A stretch of 64,000 bases of DNA, taken from the NCBI GenBank assembly GCA_052143575.1, contig JBKQSP010000055.1:1-64000 (forward strand), in the 5' to 3' direction. The position numbers and the translations under genes were made by a program. The first letter of the stretch is position 1. The number at the start of each line of letters is the position of its first letter. The notes beneath the pieces are model-generated. The model was not told the DNA's origin. It saw only the letters and a program-made list of their open reading frames with translations, and did not search any database. Origin of the DNA: JAKACA01 sp052143575. GTDB taxonomy: Bacteria > Actinomycetota > Acidimicrobiia > Acidimicrobiales > Bog-793. Of this stretch, positions 40,577 through 49,150 are shown in pieces.

Positions 40577-42568
40577 TCAGGCCGAGGTGGCGGGGAAGCG
40601 CCGGGATGCCGTGAGGATTGACGAGGCGATGCCGGGGCCGTCGAGGCCGAGCCGGGACAGGATGGCGTCGGGCTTGCCGTGGGCGATGTAGGTCGTGGGC
40701 ACCCCGAGGACGACGCAGTGCGGGCCTGGGAGGTCTCGGGAGGCGGCGAGCGACTCCGTCTCCGCGCACAGGTAGGAACCGGCGCCGCCGAGGGCCAGCC
40801 CGTCCTCGGCTGTCACGAGCAGATGGGCGGAGACCATCTGCTCGAGCATGGCCGGGTCGGCCGGCCGGATGACTCGAGGGTCGACGACGGTGACGTCGAG
40901 GCCATCGGCCTCCAGCAGGGAAGCGGCCTCGAGGCACGCTCGTGCCAGCTTGCCGATCCCGATGAGGACGACGTGCCCGGCGCCCTCCCGGAGCGTGCGC
41001 GACTCGAGGCCTGATCCCGGAGGTGCCAGCGGCCCGGGCGAAGGGGTCTTCGGGTAGCGGACGAGAGACGGGCCGCTGGCTGCCAACGCCGCTGTGAGCG
41101 CCGGCTCGAGCTCGGCGGGCTCGGAGGGGGCGAAGATGCAGAGGTTCGGCACCTGCAGCGCCTGCACCATGTCGTAGAGGCCGTGGTGAGACGGTCCGTC
41201 GTCACCGGTGATGCCAGCCCGGTCCGCTACGACGACGACAGGCATCCGGTGCAAACCGACATCGAGGTTCCACTGGTCGACGGCGCGGGCGAGGAACGTC
41301 GAGTAGATGGCCACGACGGGATGCAGTCCCGTCATCGCCATCCCGGCTGCGGCCGTGAGGGCGTGCTGCTCAGCGATGCCGACGTCGAAGAAACGCTCCG
41401 GGAAGTGGTCCTGGAAGCTGAGCAGGCCCGTCGGCCCCGGCATGGCGGCCGTGATGGCGACGATCCGCGGGTCGGCCTCGGCCGCATTGATGAGGGCTTT
41501 TGTGAAGGCGTCGGTGTAGCTCTCGCCGAGAGGCGTCGGAGGGGGCAGGGCGCCGGGATCGTCCGTCGGCGCTCCGACTCGAGGGACGGCGCCGCTCGTC
41601 TGCACGGCCCCCGTCCCGCTCACCGGGACGGGGGCGCTCGCCGACACGGCCCGGAAGTCGTGCAGCTTCTGGATCTCGTCGTTCTCGGCCGGCTCGTAGC
41701 CCTTGCCCTTCTGCGTCAGCACGTGCAGCACGATCGGTCCCTGCCAGGTGGCCGCTCTGCGCATCGCCTGTTCCATGGCGGCGATGTCGTGCCCGTCCAA
41801 CGGTCCGGTGTAGCGGACGCCGAGGGACTCGAAGAAGACGTGCGGCTCCACGACCTCGCGCAGCGCCGAGGTGAGCCCGTGGATCGAGGTATAGGCGACC
41901 GAGCCGACGCCGGACGGGAGGTCGCGCAGGCCGTGGCGGATGCGCTCGCGCAGCTGCACGTAGCGGGGGTCGAGCCGGAGTTGCGTGAGGGAGCCGGACA
42001 GCTTGGAGATCGTGGGTGCGTAGCTGCGGCCGTTGTCGTTCAGCACGATGAGGACGCGGGCGCCCGAGTGCCCCAAGTTGTTGAGCGCTTCGTAGGCGAG
42101 GCCGCCCGTGAGCGCTCCGTCCCCCACGATGGCAACGACCCGCCGCCCGCCCACGGCCGGGTCGCTCTCCCCGGCGATCCGGAGCGCCGAGGCCATCCCG
42201 TAGGCGTAGGAAAGCGCCGTCGAGGCGTGCGAATTCTCCACGAGGTCGTGGATGGACTCGCTGCGGTTCGGGTAACCCGAGAGCCCCCCTTCCTGCTTCA
42301 AGTGCTCGAAGCCCGTCTTCCTGCCCGTGAGCAGCTTGTGCACATAGGCCTGGTGCCCGGTGTCGAACAGCAGGAGGTCTCGGGGAGAGTCGAAGACCCG
42401 GTGCAGAGCGATCGTCAGCTCGACGGCACCGAGGTTGGACCCGAGGTGACCACCGGTCTTCGAAACCGACTCCACGAGGAATTGCCGTATCTCCGCGGAG
42501 AGGGTTTCGCACTCGGCGTGCGAGAGCGCCTTCACGTCGCTCGGAGTGTGGATGCGGTCGAGGATCAT
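40577..42568 (-). CDS. dxs: 1-deoxy-D-xylulose-5-phosphate synthase
   Basis: 663 residues. First step of the MEP isoprenoid pathway: pyruvate plus glyceraldehyde 3-phosphate to DXP, with thiamine diphosphate. N-terminal motifs: GGHLGSNLGAVELTIALH, the TPP/Mg2+ site VAIVGDGALTGGLAYEALNN ending in N-D-N, and GPLDGHD. Middle part FFDVGIAEQHALTAAAGMA with the catalytic Glu, and DRAGITGDDGPSHHGLYD. Transketolase C-terminal domain follows. Near full identity of motifs with actinobacterial Dxs. A loop of about 40 residues (ASAPVPVSGTG...) is Pro/Gly/Ala-rich. Not linked to ispE at 8195. Confidence 0.94.
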   Translation of the reverse strand: MILDRIHTPSDVKALSHAECETLSAEIRQFLVESVSKTGGHLGSNLGAVELTIALHRVFDSPRDLLLFDTGHQAYVHKLLTGRKTGFEHLKQEGGLSGYPNRSESIHDLVENSHASTALSYAYGMASALRIAGESDPAVGGRRVVAIVGDGALTGGLAYEALNNLGHSGARVLIVLNDNGRSYAPTISKLSGSLTQLRLDPRYVQLRERIRHGLRDLPSGVGSVAYTSIHGLTSALREVVEPHVFFESLGVRYTGPLDGHDIAAMEQAMRRAATWQGPIVLHVLTQKGKGYEPAENDEIQKLHDFRAVSASAPVPVSGTGAVQTSGAVPRVGAPTDDPGALPPPTPLGESYTDAFTKALINAAEADPRIVAITAAMPGPTGLLSFQDHFPERFFDVGIAEQHALTAAAGMAMTGLHPVVAIYSTFLARAVDQWNLDVGLHRMPVVVVADRAGITGDDGPSHHGLYDMVQALQVPNLCIFAPSEPAELEPALTAALAASGPSLVRYPKTPSPGPLAPPGSGLESRTLREGAGHVVLIGIGKLARACLEAASLLEADGLDVTVVDPRVIRPADPAMLEQMVSAHLLVTAEDGLALGGAGSYLCAETESLAASRDLPGPHCVVLGVPTTYIAHGKPDAILSRLGLDGPGIASSILTASRRFPATSA

Positions 42569-42703
42569 CGTGTCGAGAGGGCGCTCGACTGCAGGTCAGT
42601 TCGATGCGCAGCTAGAGGCTACCCGGACGTGAGCAGCATGGGGGGTAGGCCGCGTTGGGGCCGTCCCGATCATCGGATGCCGGCGGGGCTCCAGACCTGT
42701 TCT

Positions 42704-43381
42704 TCAGTCGCCCGCCGACAGGCGGTAGCCGACCGACGGGTCGCTCTGCAGGAAGCGCCCGCTCTCGTCACCGAGCTTGCGGCGGATCCGGTAGGCGTAG
42801 ACCTTGAGGTAGTGCAGCTCCCTCACATAAGCGGGGCCCCAGACGTTCTCGAGGATCATCCTGCGGGTGCAGACCCGCCCGGCGTTTCGAGCAAGGAAGG
42901 TGAGAAAGTCGAACTCCTTCGGTGTGAGATCGATGGCGGCTCCGTCGAAGCTCGCCTCGCGGTGAACGAGGTCGAGATGCAGCCGTCCGGCGTCGAGCTC
43001 GGTGACCGAGCCGTCGACCGTGCCGCGGTGGCGGAGCGCCACTCGCAGTCGAGCGTCGAGCTCTCGCATGCTGAACGGCTTGGTCATGTAGTCGTCAGCA
43101 CCGTCGTCCAAGGCCTCTACCTTGCGATCCTCGGATCCGTCGGCGGACAGGACGACGATGGGTACGTCGCTCCAGCTCCTGATCTGCTTGCAGACCTCCA
43201 GCCCGTCGACGTCCGGCAAGCCGAGGTCGAGCACCACGACCTCCGGCACCCGGATGGCGACGTCGCTGAGCCCTTCCCGCCCCGTGTCGGCCGTCAGGAC
43301 CGTGTGCCCGAGCGCCTGCAGGCCGACCGTGCAGACGCCGAGCAGATCGGGGTCGTCGTCAATGATCAGAATGTTCGGCAA
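42704..43381 (-). CDS. kdpE: KdpE, potassium-responsive response regulator
   Basis: 225 residues from a TTG at 43381, preceded by GGAGG; the start lies 23 bases inside kdpD. Receiver domain: IDDDPDLLGVCTVGLQALGH (acid pocket), phospho-Asp in VVLDLGLPDVDGLEV, Lys in MTKPFSMREL. OmpR-type winged-helix domain: LTPKEFDFLTFLARNAGRVCTR, RMILENVWGP and LHYLKVYAYRIRRKLGD. This is the usual KdpE. Predicted to bind the phased direct repeats near 51045-51083 upstream of the operon. Last gene of the kdp operon. Confidence 0.93.
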   Translation of the reverse strand: MPNILIIDDDPDLLGVCTVGLQALGHTVLTADTGREGLSDVAIRVPEVVVLDLGLPDVDGLEVCKQIRSWSDVPIVVLSADGSEDRKVEALDDGADDYMTKPFSMRELDARLRVALRHRGTVDGSVTELDAGRLHLDLVHREASFDGAAIDLTPKEFDFLTFLARNAGRVCTRRMILENVWGPAYVRELHYLKVYAYRIRRKLGDESGRFLQSDPSVGYRLSAGD

Positions 43382-44852
43382 TCCGCGCCTCCTCGAGTAT
43401 TGGCGCCGCCACCGGCAGCGTGAGGCAGAACCGGGCGCCCCCGGCGGGAGCGTCCTCGACCCAGATGCGCTCTCCGTGAGCCTCCACGAAGGTCTTGGCG
43501 ATGGCGAGACCGAGCCCGGCGCCGGCGTCACCGTCGCGGCGCATGAACAGACCGAAGATCTCATTTCGGCGGTCGGGGCTGACTCCCGGCCCGGCGTCCT
43601 CGACCGAAAGCTCGATGGTCTCCTCGTCGAGGCGAGCGGCCCGGATCGTGACGACGGTGTTCTTCGGACCATGGCGAAACGCATTCTCGAGAAGATTGGC
43701 GAGGACTCGTGTGATGAGCACCAGATCCACATCGATCGGGGGGAGGTCGTCGGCCAGCAGAACGTCCACCGAGTGCCCCCGGGCAGCCGGCGTGAGGTCA
43801 TTCACGACGCTCGTCACGAGCTCTTCGAGCGGGAGGACGCTGCGGCGGGGTTCCAGCACGCCTGCCTGGATGCGGCTCATGTCGAGCAGACTCTGCACGA
43901 GATTGGCGAGCCGTCCCGCCTGCGCGTCGATGAGGGAGGTCAGCTTCTGGCGATCCTCAGGGCTGAGGTCGAGGTCCGTGTCCGACAACGTGGAGGAGGA
44001 AGCTCTGATGGAGGCCAGGGGCGCCCGCAGATCGTGGGACACTGCGGCGACGAGCGTCCTCGACAGGCGCGCAACTTCCTCGGTCAGCTGCGCTCGCAGC
44101 GCCTCCTCGCGCAGCTGGGCGCGCTCGACGGCGAGGGCGATCTGGTTGGCGAACAGCAGCAACGGCTCGCGCTCATGCTGAGCTGCCGTCTCGCTCGAGA
44201 GCACGAGAAGGCCGACGGGCCGGCCGGCCGCGCTGAGGGCGAGCACGAGGAGGCCGCCGCGCTCGAAGGACTCGGCGTCGGCGACCGTCGGCGAGCCGCG
44301 TGACGGCAGAACGAGGCTGAGCTGTTCGTCGCTGAGAGGGTCGCCGGCAGATGCCACGATCTGCGGTCGGCCGTTCTGCGGCAGCAGGAGCGCCACCTGT
44401 CGCGAGCCGAAGACGTCGGCCAGTGTTGTCACGATGACCGACAGGAGCACGTCGAGGGGCTTGTCCCCGACGAGGAGATCCGACAGCTCGAAGAGCTGGC
44501 GGATCTCCTTGCTGTGGCGCCGTTCGTTCGCCCGTGCTTCGTTCATGCCGGCAACGACTTTGGCTACCGGCAGCATGACGATGACATAGACGCCAAGCGC
44601 CACCCAGTTCTGCGGAGCTCCGACCCACAAGGTCAGGTAGGGCGGGATGAAGAAGAAGTCGTAGACGAGGAAGCCGACCGCCACACTGACGACTCCGGCG
44701 ACGAAGCCACCCGTGACCACGCCGATCACCACGGGGACGACGAGGATCAAGGCCGTCGTCGCGATGCTCAGGTGGGCTCGCAAGGGCAGCATTGCGCTCG
44801 TGAGAGCGCCCATGCTGGCCAGTGCAGCCACGGTGCCGATCAGACGCTTCAT
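43359..44852 (-). CDS. kdpD: KdpD C-terminal half: DUF4118 membrane histidine kinase
   Basis: 497 residues from ATG 44852 (RBS AAGGA); an in-frame GTG 7 codons upstream is possible. Four hydrophobic helices (DUF4118, about residues 1-110) are followed by a cytoplasmic GAF-like region. Then comes the HisKA box AAVSHDLRAPLASIRASSST and the HATPase_c N, G1 and G2 boxes (RVLANLLENAFRHGP, VSVEDAGPGVSPDRR, DAGAGLGLAIAKTFVEAHG). This is the C-terminal part of KdpD. The N-terminal KdpD and Usp domains are a separate gene 112 bases upstream, so KdpD is split here. It phosphorylates KdpE. Confidence 0.9.
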   Translation of the reverse strand: MKRLIGTVAALASMGALTSAMLPLRAHLSIATTALILVVPVVIGVVTGGFVAGVVSVAVGFLVYDFFFIPPYLTLWVGAPQNWVALGVYVIVMLPVAKVVAGMNEARANERRHSKEIRQLFELSDLLVGDKPLDVLLSVIVTTLADVFGSRQVALLLPQNGRPQIVASAGDPLSDEQLSLVLPSRGSPTVADAESFERGGLLVLALSAAGRPVGLLVLSSETAAQHEREPLLLFANQIALAVERAQLREEALRAQLTEEVARLSRTLVAAVSHDLRAPLASIRASSSTLSDTDLDLSPEDRQKLTSLIDAQAGRLANLVQSLLDMSRIQAGVLEPRRSVLPLEELVTSVVNDLTPAARGHSVDVLLADDLPPIDVDLVLITRVLANLLENAFRHGPKNTVVTIRAARLDEETIELSVEDAGPGVSPDRRNEIFGLFMRRDGDAGAGLGLAIAKTFVEAHGERIWVEDAPAGGARFCLTLPVAAPILEEARIAEHSDH

Positions 44853-44964
44853 CGGGCTTCCTTGTGCACCCACTCCTCGTGTCCGAGAGGGAGCTTAGAG
44901 ATCGGCTGGCGCCCGGATGCCGATGCTGCCGCCCACAGCGGCGGGTGCCCTGGGGAGAGGAGCG

Positions 44965-46521
44965 TCACTCGACGGGAAGCTCTCGCCTCGCGATGATGTG
45001 AACGTCGAGGTCTGTGCTGTTGGCGAGGATCGTGACGCGCCTCACCGTCGAGCCGCCACCGGTAATCTCCTGCCAGCGGCCCCGCTGGCTGGAGCCGAGC
45101 ATGATCTGGGTGATCTCCTGCTGCCGGGCGAAGCCGACGAGGGCGCTGGCGATGTCGTCGCTCCGCACCTCGTGCCAGCTTGCCCCGACTGCTGACACGA
45201 GTCCGCGAAGCTGTGCCAGATCCTCCCGCCGGGATCTGCCGACGGCGCTCGGGTTCACGACGTGGACGGCATGGAGCTCCGCCTTGACGGCTGCTGCCAA
45301 CCGCCACGCCCTCCGCACGATGGCCTCCGTGCCGGGGCCACCGACGCCGACCATGACCTGTTCGCCCGTCTCGCCCGAGCGAGCGCCAACCTGCCGTTGC
45401 AGGAATCCGAGCAGCTCTTCCTCTGGGGCCCTCGAAAGAAAGCGCTGCGCCAGCTCGCGCAGCGCCGTCAGGTTGCCGACCCGGAAGAAGGCGGAGAGCG
45501 CCTGAGGAGCCTCCTCGGGAGGATAGACACCGCCGTTGAGCATCCGGTGGCGCAACTGCTCGGGCGAGGTGTCGACGAGCTCGATCCGGTCGGCCCGTCG
45601 CACCACCCAGTCCGGTACCCGCTCGCTCACTCGCACGCCGGTGAGGAGCTCGATGCCGTCGGCCAGGCTCTCGAGATGCTGGATGTTGACGGTCGAAACG
45701 ACGTCGATACCGGCTTCGAGGAGGTCGAGAACGTCCTGCCAGCGTTTCTCGTGCCGTCCCTGCTCGGGCACGTTGGTGTGCGCCAGCTCGTCGACGAGCG
45801 CGACAACGGGCCGGCGCGCGATGATCGCCTCGAGATCCAGCTCCTCGAAGCCTGCTCCACGCCGCTCGACGAGCCGCCGGGGGACAACCTCGAGATTCGC
45901 CATCCGGGCTGCCGTCTCCGCTCGACCGTGGCTTTCGACGCAGCCGACGACGACATCGGTGCCGAGCTCGCGGAGGCGCCGCGCCTCCTCGAGCATGGCG
46001 ATGGTCTTTCCGACACCGGCAGCGGCGCCGAGATAGAGGCGAAGACGACCGTGATTCGTACCCCTGTCGGTGGCGGCGGGAGCGGCCGATCGCCCGCCGC
46101 CGGCGCATGAGGCGGTTCGGGACGAAGAGACCTCGTCGAGGTTGACGTCATCGTCTTCGCTCGGCAGCCGATCCCGCCGACACCCTTCCGATGTCACCCG
46201 GCCTTCGGGTGGCATCAGCCGGTACAGAGGGTTCCAGACGACAAAGCGCCCGCCGTCGCATCGTGCCGTGCCGGCGATCTCGCACCGTGCGCCCACCTCC
46301 AGACCGGCGACCCGGGAGCGACCGAGGAAGAGGAGGTCGATCTCACCCGTAGCGTCGCAAAGGACACAGCGGTAAGCGCATCCGCTGCCGAGGGCGGTCA
46401 TGTCGGTGGCGGAGATCTGTCCGGTGAGGAGCACCCGCCGGCGGGGCTGGGCGTCGGCGACCTGCCGGGCAACAGCCGCATCACTCGAACCCGCCGTCTC
46501 GACACGAGAGTGGCCGGTCAT
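44965..46521 (-). CDS. OB-fold/KdpD sensor/Usp fusion: N-terminal half of a split KdpD
   Basis: 518 residues from ATG 46521, overlapping the kdpC stop (ATGA). Residues about 26-103 form an OB-fold domain unlike E. coli KdpD: RRRVLLTGQISATD, CVLCDATGEIDLLFLGRSRV, CEIAGTARCDGGRFVVWNP. An acidic linker follows. Residues about 158-370 are the KdpD sensor domain with Walker A GAAAGVGKT (165-173) and Walker B-like VDELAHTN (243-250). Residues about 375-515 are a UspA domain (HVVNPSAVGRSRREDL, IMLGSSQRGRW). KdpD normally joins these to the membrane kinase in one chain. The OB-fold is of the kind encoded near TrkA genes in other actinobacteria. Confidence 0.88.
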   Translation of the reverse strand: MTGHSRVETAGSSDAAVARQVADAQPRRRVLLTGQISATDMTALGSGCAYRCVLCDATGEIDLLFLGRSRVAGLEVGARCEIAGTARCDGGRFVVWNPLYRLMPPEGRVTSEGCRRDRLPSEDDDVNLDEVSSSRTASCAGGGRSAAPAATDRGTNHGRLRLYLGAAAGVGKTIAMLEEARRLRELGTDVVVGCVESHGRAETAARMANLEVVPRRLVERRGAGFEELDLEAIIARRPVVALVDELAHTNVPEQGRHEKRWQDVLDLLEAGIDVVSTVNIQHLESLADGIELLTGVRVSERVPDWVVRRADRIELVDTSPEQLRHRMLNGGVYPPEEAPQALSAFFRVGNLTALRELAQRFLSRAPEEELLGFLQRQVGARSGETGEQVMVGVGGPGTEAIVRRAWRLAAAVKAELHAVHVVNPSAVGRSRREDLAQLRGLVSAVGASWHEVRSDDIASALVGFARQQEITQIMLGSSQRGRWQEITGGGSTVRRVTILANSTDLDVHIIARRELPVE

Positions 46522-47063
46522 CGCAGTGCGGCGAGCGCCTCGTTCAGCTCGAGAACGTCGATGTAGGGAGCCCCGAGGAAGCCCCACTCGGCACCAACGA
46601 CGTGCAGGGTGACCAGGTGGTCGAGAACAGCCACCGAAAGGTGGTCGGCTTTCGCCACCGCCGGTACCTGGTCATAGGCATCCGAGGGGCTGATGTCAGG
46701 ATCGATGCCACTTCCTGAGCCGGTAACGAGATCGTTCGTGGGGGTGATGCCCTCGCCCTTCAGCACGGCGACCTGTTGTTGTGCGAAATGCAGCAGTAGT
46801 TTCGACTTCGGGCCGTAGTTCTGCGACCCGGTCGCCATGGGGTTGTCCGGATCCGGTCGGCCTTGGAACCATTCCGGTCCCTTCCATTGCTGGCCCGCCA
46901 GGCTCGATCCGATGACGAGGTGGTGGTCACTGACGAGCGACCCGTTCGCCTGCTTGGGGAAGAACAGCTGTGCCAGACCGGTCTCGAGAGCCGGGTAGGC
47001 GAGCCCGCACACGAGGAAGAACACCACCGAGACGACGACGGCGCGTCGCAGATGCACGAGCAT
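46518..47063 (-). CDS. kdpC: KdpC, K+-transporting ATPase subunit C
   Basis: 181 residues from ATG 47063, which shares one base with the kdpB stop (TGATG). One N-terminal membrane helix (AVVVSVVFFLVCGLAYPALETGL), then a periplasmic domain with SLAGQQWKGPEWFQGRPD, LVTGSGSGIDPDISP and LNEALAAL. KdpC stabilises the KdpFABC complex and affects ATP affinity. Start could also be GTG 47072. Overlaps at both ends show strict operon coupling. Confidence 0.93.
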   Translation of the reverse strand: MLVHLRRAVVVSVVFFLVCGLAYPALETGLAQLFFPKQANGSLVSDHHLVIGSSLAGQQWKGPEWFQGRPDPDNPMATGSQNYGPKSKLLLHFAQQQVAVLKGEGITPTNDLVTGSGSGIDPDISPSDAYDQVPAVAKADHLSVAVLDHLVTLHVVGAEWGFLGAPYIDVLELNEALAALR

Positions 47064-49150
47064 CAGTACCACCCCACAGCAGTCAGGAAGAGATCGATGA
47101 GCTTGATGAAGATGAACGGGACGATGATGCCGCCGACGCCGTAGATCCAGATGTTGCGGCGCAGCAGCTGAGCAGCTCCCACCGGCCGGAACTTGACGCC
47201 CCGGAGGGCGAGCGGGATGAGGGCGACGATCACGAGGGCGTTGAAGATGACGGCGGAGAGGACGGCGCTCGTGGCCGAGTGAAGCTTCATGATGTTGAGC
47301 GCCTCGAGCTGTGGGTAGGTCGTCACGAACAACGCCGGGATGATGGCGAAGTACTTGGCGACGTCGTTGGCAATCGAGAAGGTCGTGAGCGCACCACGGG
47401 TGATGAGCAACTGCTTTCCGATCTCGACGATGTCGAGCAGCTTGGTCGGGTTCGAGTCGAGGTCGACCATGTTGCCGGCTTCCTTGGCCGCCGTCGTGCC
47501 CGTGTTCATGGCGACGCCGACGTCGGCCTGGGCGAGGGCGGGGGCGTCGTTCGTGCCGTCTCCGGTCATGGCGACGAGCTTGCCGCCCTCCTGCTCGGCC
47601 TTGATGAGCGCCAGCTTGTTCTCCGGCGTCGCCTCGGCGAGGTAGTCGTCGACGCCGGCCTCCTGGGCGATGGCGGCGGCCGTGAGGGGGTTGTCGCCCG
47701 TGATCATGACGGTGCGGATCCCCATGGCACGCATCTCGACGAAGCGCTCACGGATGCCCTGCTTCACGACGTCCTTCAGCTCGATGACGCCGAGCACCTT
47801 CGGCCCGTCGGCGACGACGAGGGGGGTCGAGCCGGCCCGCGAGATGCGCTCGACGATGGGGTCGAGGTCGCTCGGAATGCTGCCGCCGAGCTCGCTCACC
47901 CAGCGCTTGACGGCGTCGGCGGCGCCCTTTCGCACCTGACGGTGATCCATGTCGAGCCCGGACATGCGGGTGACGGCCGAGAAGGGGATGAAGGTGTGCT
48001 CGCTCCCCATGTCGCGCTGGCGGATCTGGAAGCGCTCCTTTGCCAGCACGACGATCGAGCGCCCTTCCGGCGTCTCGTCGGCGAGAGAGGCGAGCTGGGC
48101 AGCATCGGCCACGGCTTCTTCCTGCTGTCCCCCGACGGGAAAGAAGTCGGACGCCATGCGGTTGCCGAGGGTGATGGTGCCGGTCTTGTCGAGCAGCAGC
48201 GTCTGGGTGTCGCCGGCCGCCTCGACGGCGCGGCCGGACATCGCCAGCACGTTGCGCTGCACGAGGCGGTCCATGCCGGCGATGCCGATCGCCGACAGCA
48301 GCGCACCGATCGTGGTCGGGATGAGGCAGACGAGGAGGGCGACGAGGACGACGACCGACACCGTGGCGCCGGCGTAGTGCCCGAAGGGCTGGAGCGCCAC
48401 CACGACCGGAAGGAAGATGATGGTGAGGGCAGCCAGCAGGATCGTCAGGGCGATCTCGTTCGGCGTCCTCTGCCGGTTGGCGCCTTCGACGAGGGTGATC
48501 ATGCGGTCGAGGAACGTTTCACCTGGATCGGCCGAGATGCGCACGACGATGCGGTCGGAGAGCACCTTCGTACCTCCGGTCACCGCCGAGCGGTCGCCGC
48601 CCGACTCCCGGATGACCGGCGCCGACTCGCCCGTGATGGCGGACTCGTCGACCGAGGCGATGCCCTCGATGATCTCGCCGTCGGAGGGGATGAGGTCCAG
48701 GGCCTCGCAGACGACGACGTCGCCCTTGCGGAGCGAAGCCGCCGGCACCCGCTCCTCGACGCCGTCGGCGCTCAGGAGGCGTGCCTCGGTGTCCGAGCGC
48801 ATTCTGCGCAACGTGTCGGCCTGGGCCTTGCCCCGGCCCTCGGCGATGGCCTCGGCGAAGTTGGCGAAGATCACCGTCAGGAACAGCCAGATCGTGATGC
48901 TCCAGTCGAAGAGCCCTGGGTGGGCGAGCGACTCGGCAAGAGTGACGATGGTGCCGATGAGCACCACGAACATGACCGGGTTCCTTACCTGTACCCGGGG
49001 GTGCAGCTTCTTGAAGGAGTCGACGAGAGCCGGCCGGAGGACCTCGCCCTCGAACAAACCTCGAGCGCGCGTGACGCCTCTTGGCTGTGGAGTGCTCGGC
49101 CTCGGTCCGGGCTCGCTCATTCGCGTCTCCGTCACCGGGGCGCCCGCCAC
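47063..49150 (-). CDS. kdpB: KdpB, K+-transporting P-type ATPase catalytic subunit
   Basis: 695 residues from GTG 49150, overlapping the kdpA stop by one base. Catalytic P-type ATPase motifs: VDESAITGESAPVIRESGGD (actuator TGES), phosphorylated Asp in LLLDKTGTITLGNR (about D321), KGA in RKGAADAV and MTGDGTNDAPALAQADVGVAM (hinge). About seven membrane helices. Drives K+ import through KdpA at low external K+. A 727-residue open frame on the other strand is a codon-use shadow. Confidence 0.95.
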   Translation of the reverse strand: MAGAPVTETRMSEPGPRPSTPQPRGVTRARGLFEGEVLRPALVDSFKKLHPRVQVRNPVMFVVLIGTIVTLAESLAHPGLFDWSITIWLFLTVIFANFAEAIAEGRGKAQADTLRRMRSDTEARLLSADGVEERVPAASLRKGDVVVCEALDLIPSDGEIIEGIASVDESAITGESAPVIRESGGDRSAVTGGTKVLSDRIVVRISADPGETFLDRMITLVEGANRQRTPNEIALTILLAALTIIFLPVVVALQPFGHYAGATVSVVVLVALLVCLIPTTIGALLSAIGIAGMDRLVQRNVLAMSGRAVEAAGDTQTLLLDKTGTITLGNRMASDFFPVGGQQEEAVADAAQLASLADETPEGRSIVVLAKERFQIRQRDMGSEHTFIPFSAVTRMSGLDMDHRQVRKGAADAVKRWVSELGGSIPSDLDPIVERISRAGSTPLVVADGPKVLGVIELKDVVKQGIRERFVEMRAMGIRTVMITGDNPLTAAAIAQEAGVDDYLAEATPENKLALIKAEQEGGKLVAMTGDGTNDAPALAQADVGVAMNTGTTAAKEAGNMVDLDSNPTKLLDIVEIGKQLLITRGALTTFSIANDVAKYFAIIPALFVTTYPQLEALNIMKLHSATSAVLSAVIFNALVIVALIPLALRGVKFRPVGAAQLLRRNIWIYGVGGIIVPFIFIKLIDLFLTAVGWY

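Noticed and set aside
41183..43423. A 746-codon plus-strand open frame over dxs and kdpE
   Set aside because: Antisense to two clear genes, no start signal and no recognisable domain; GC-rich shadow.
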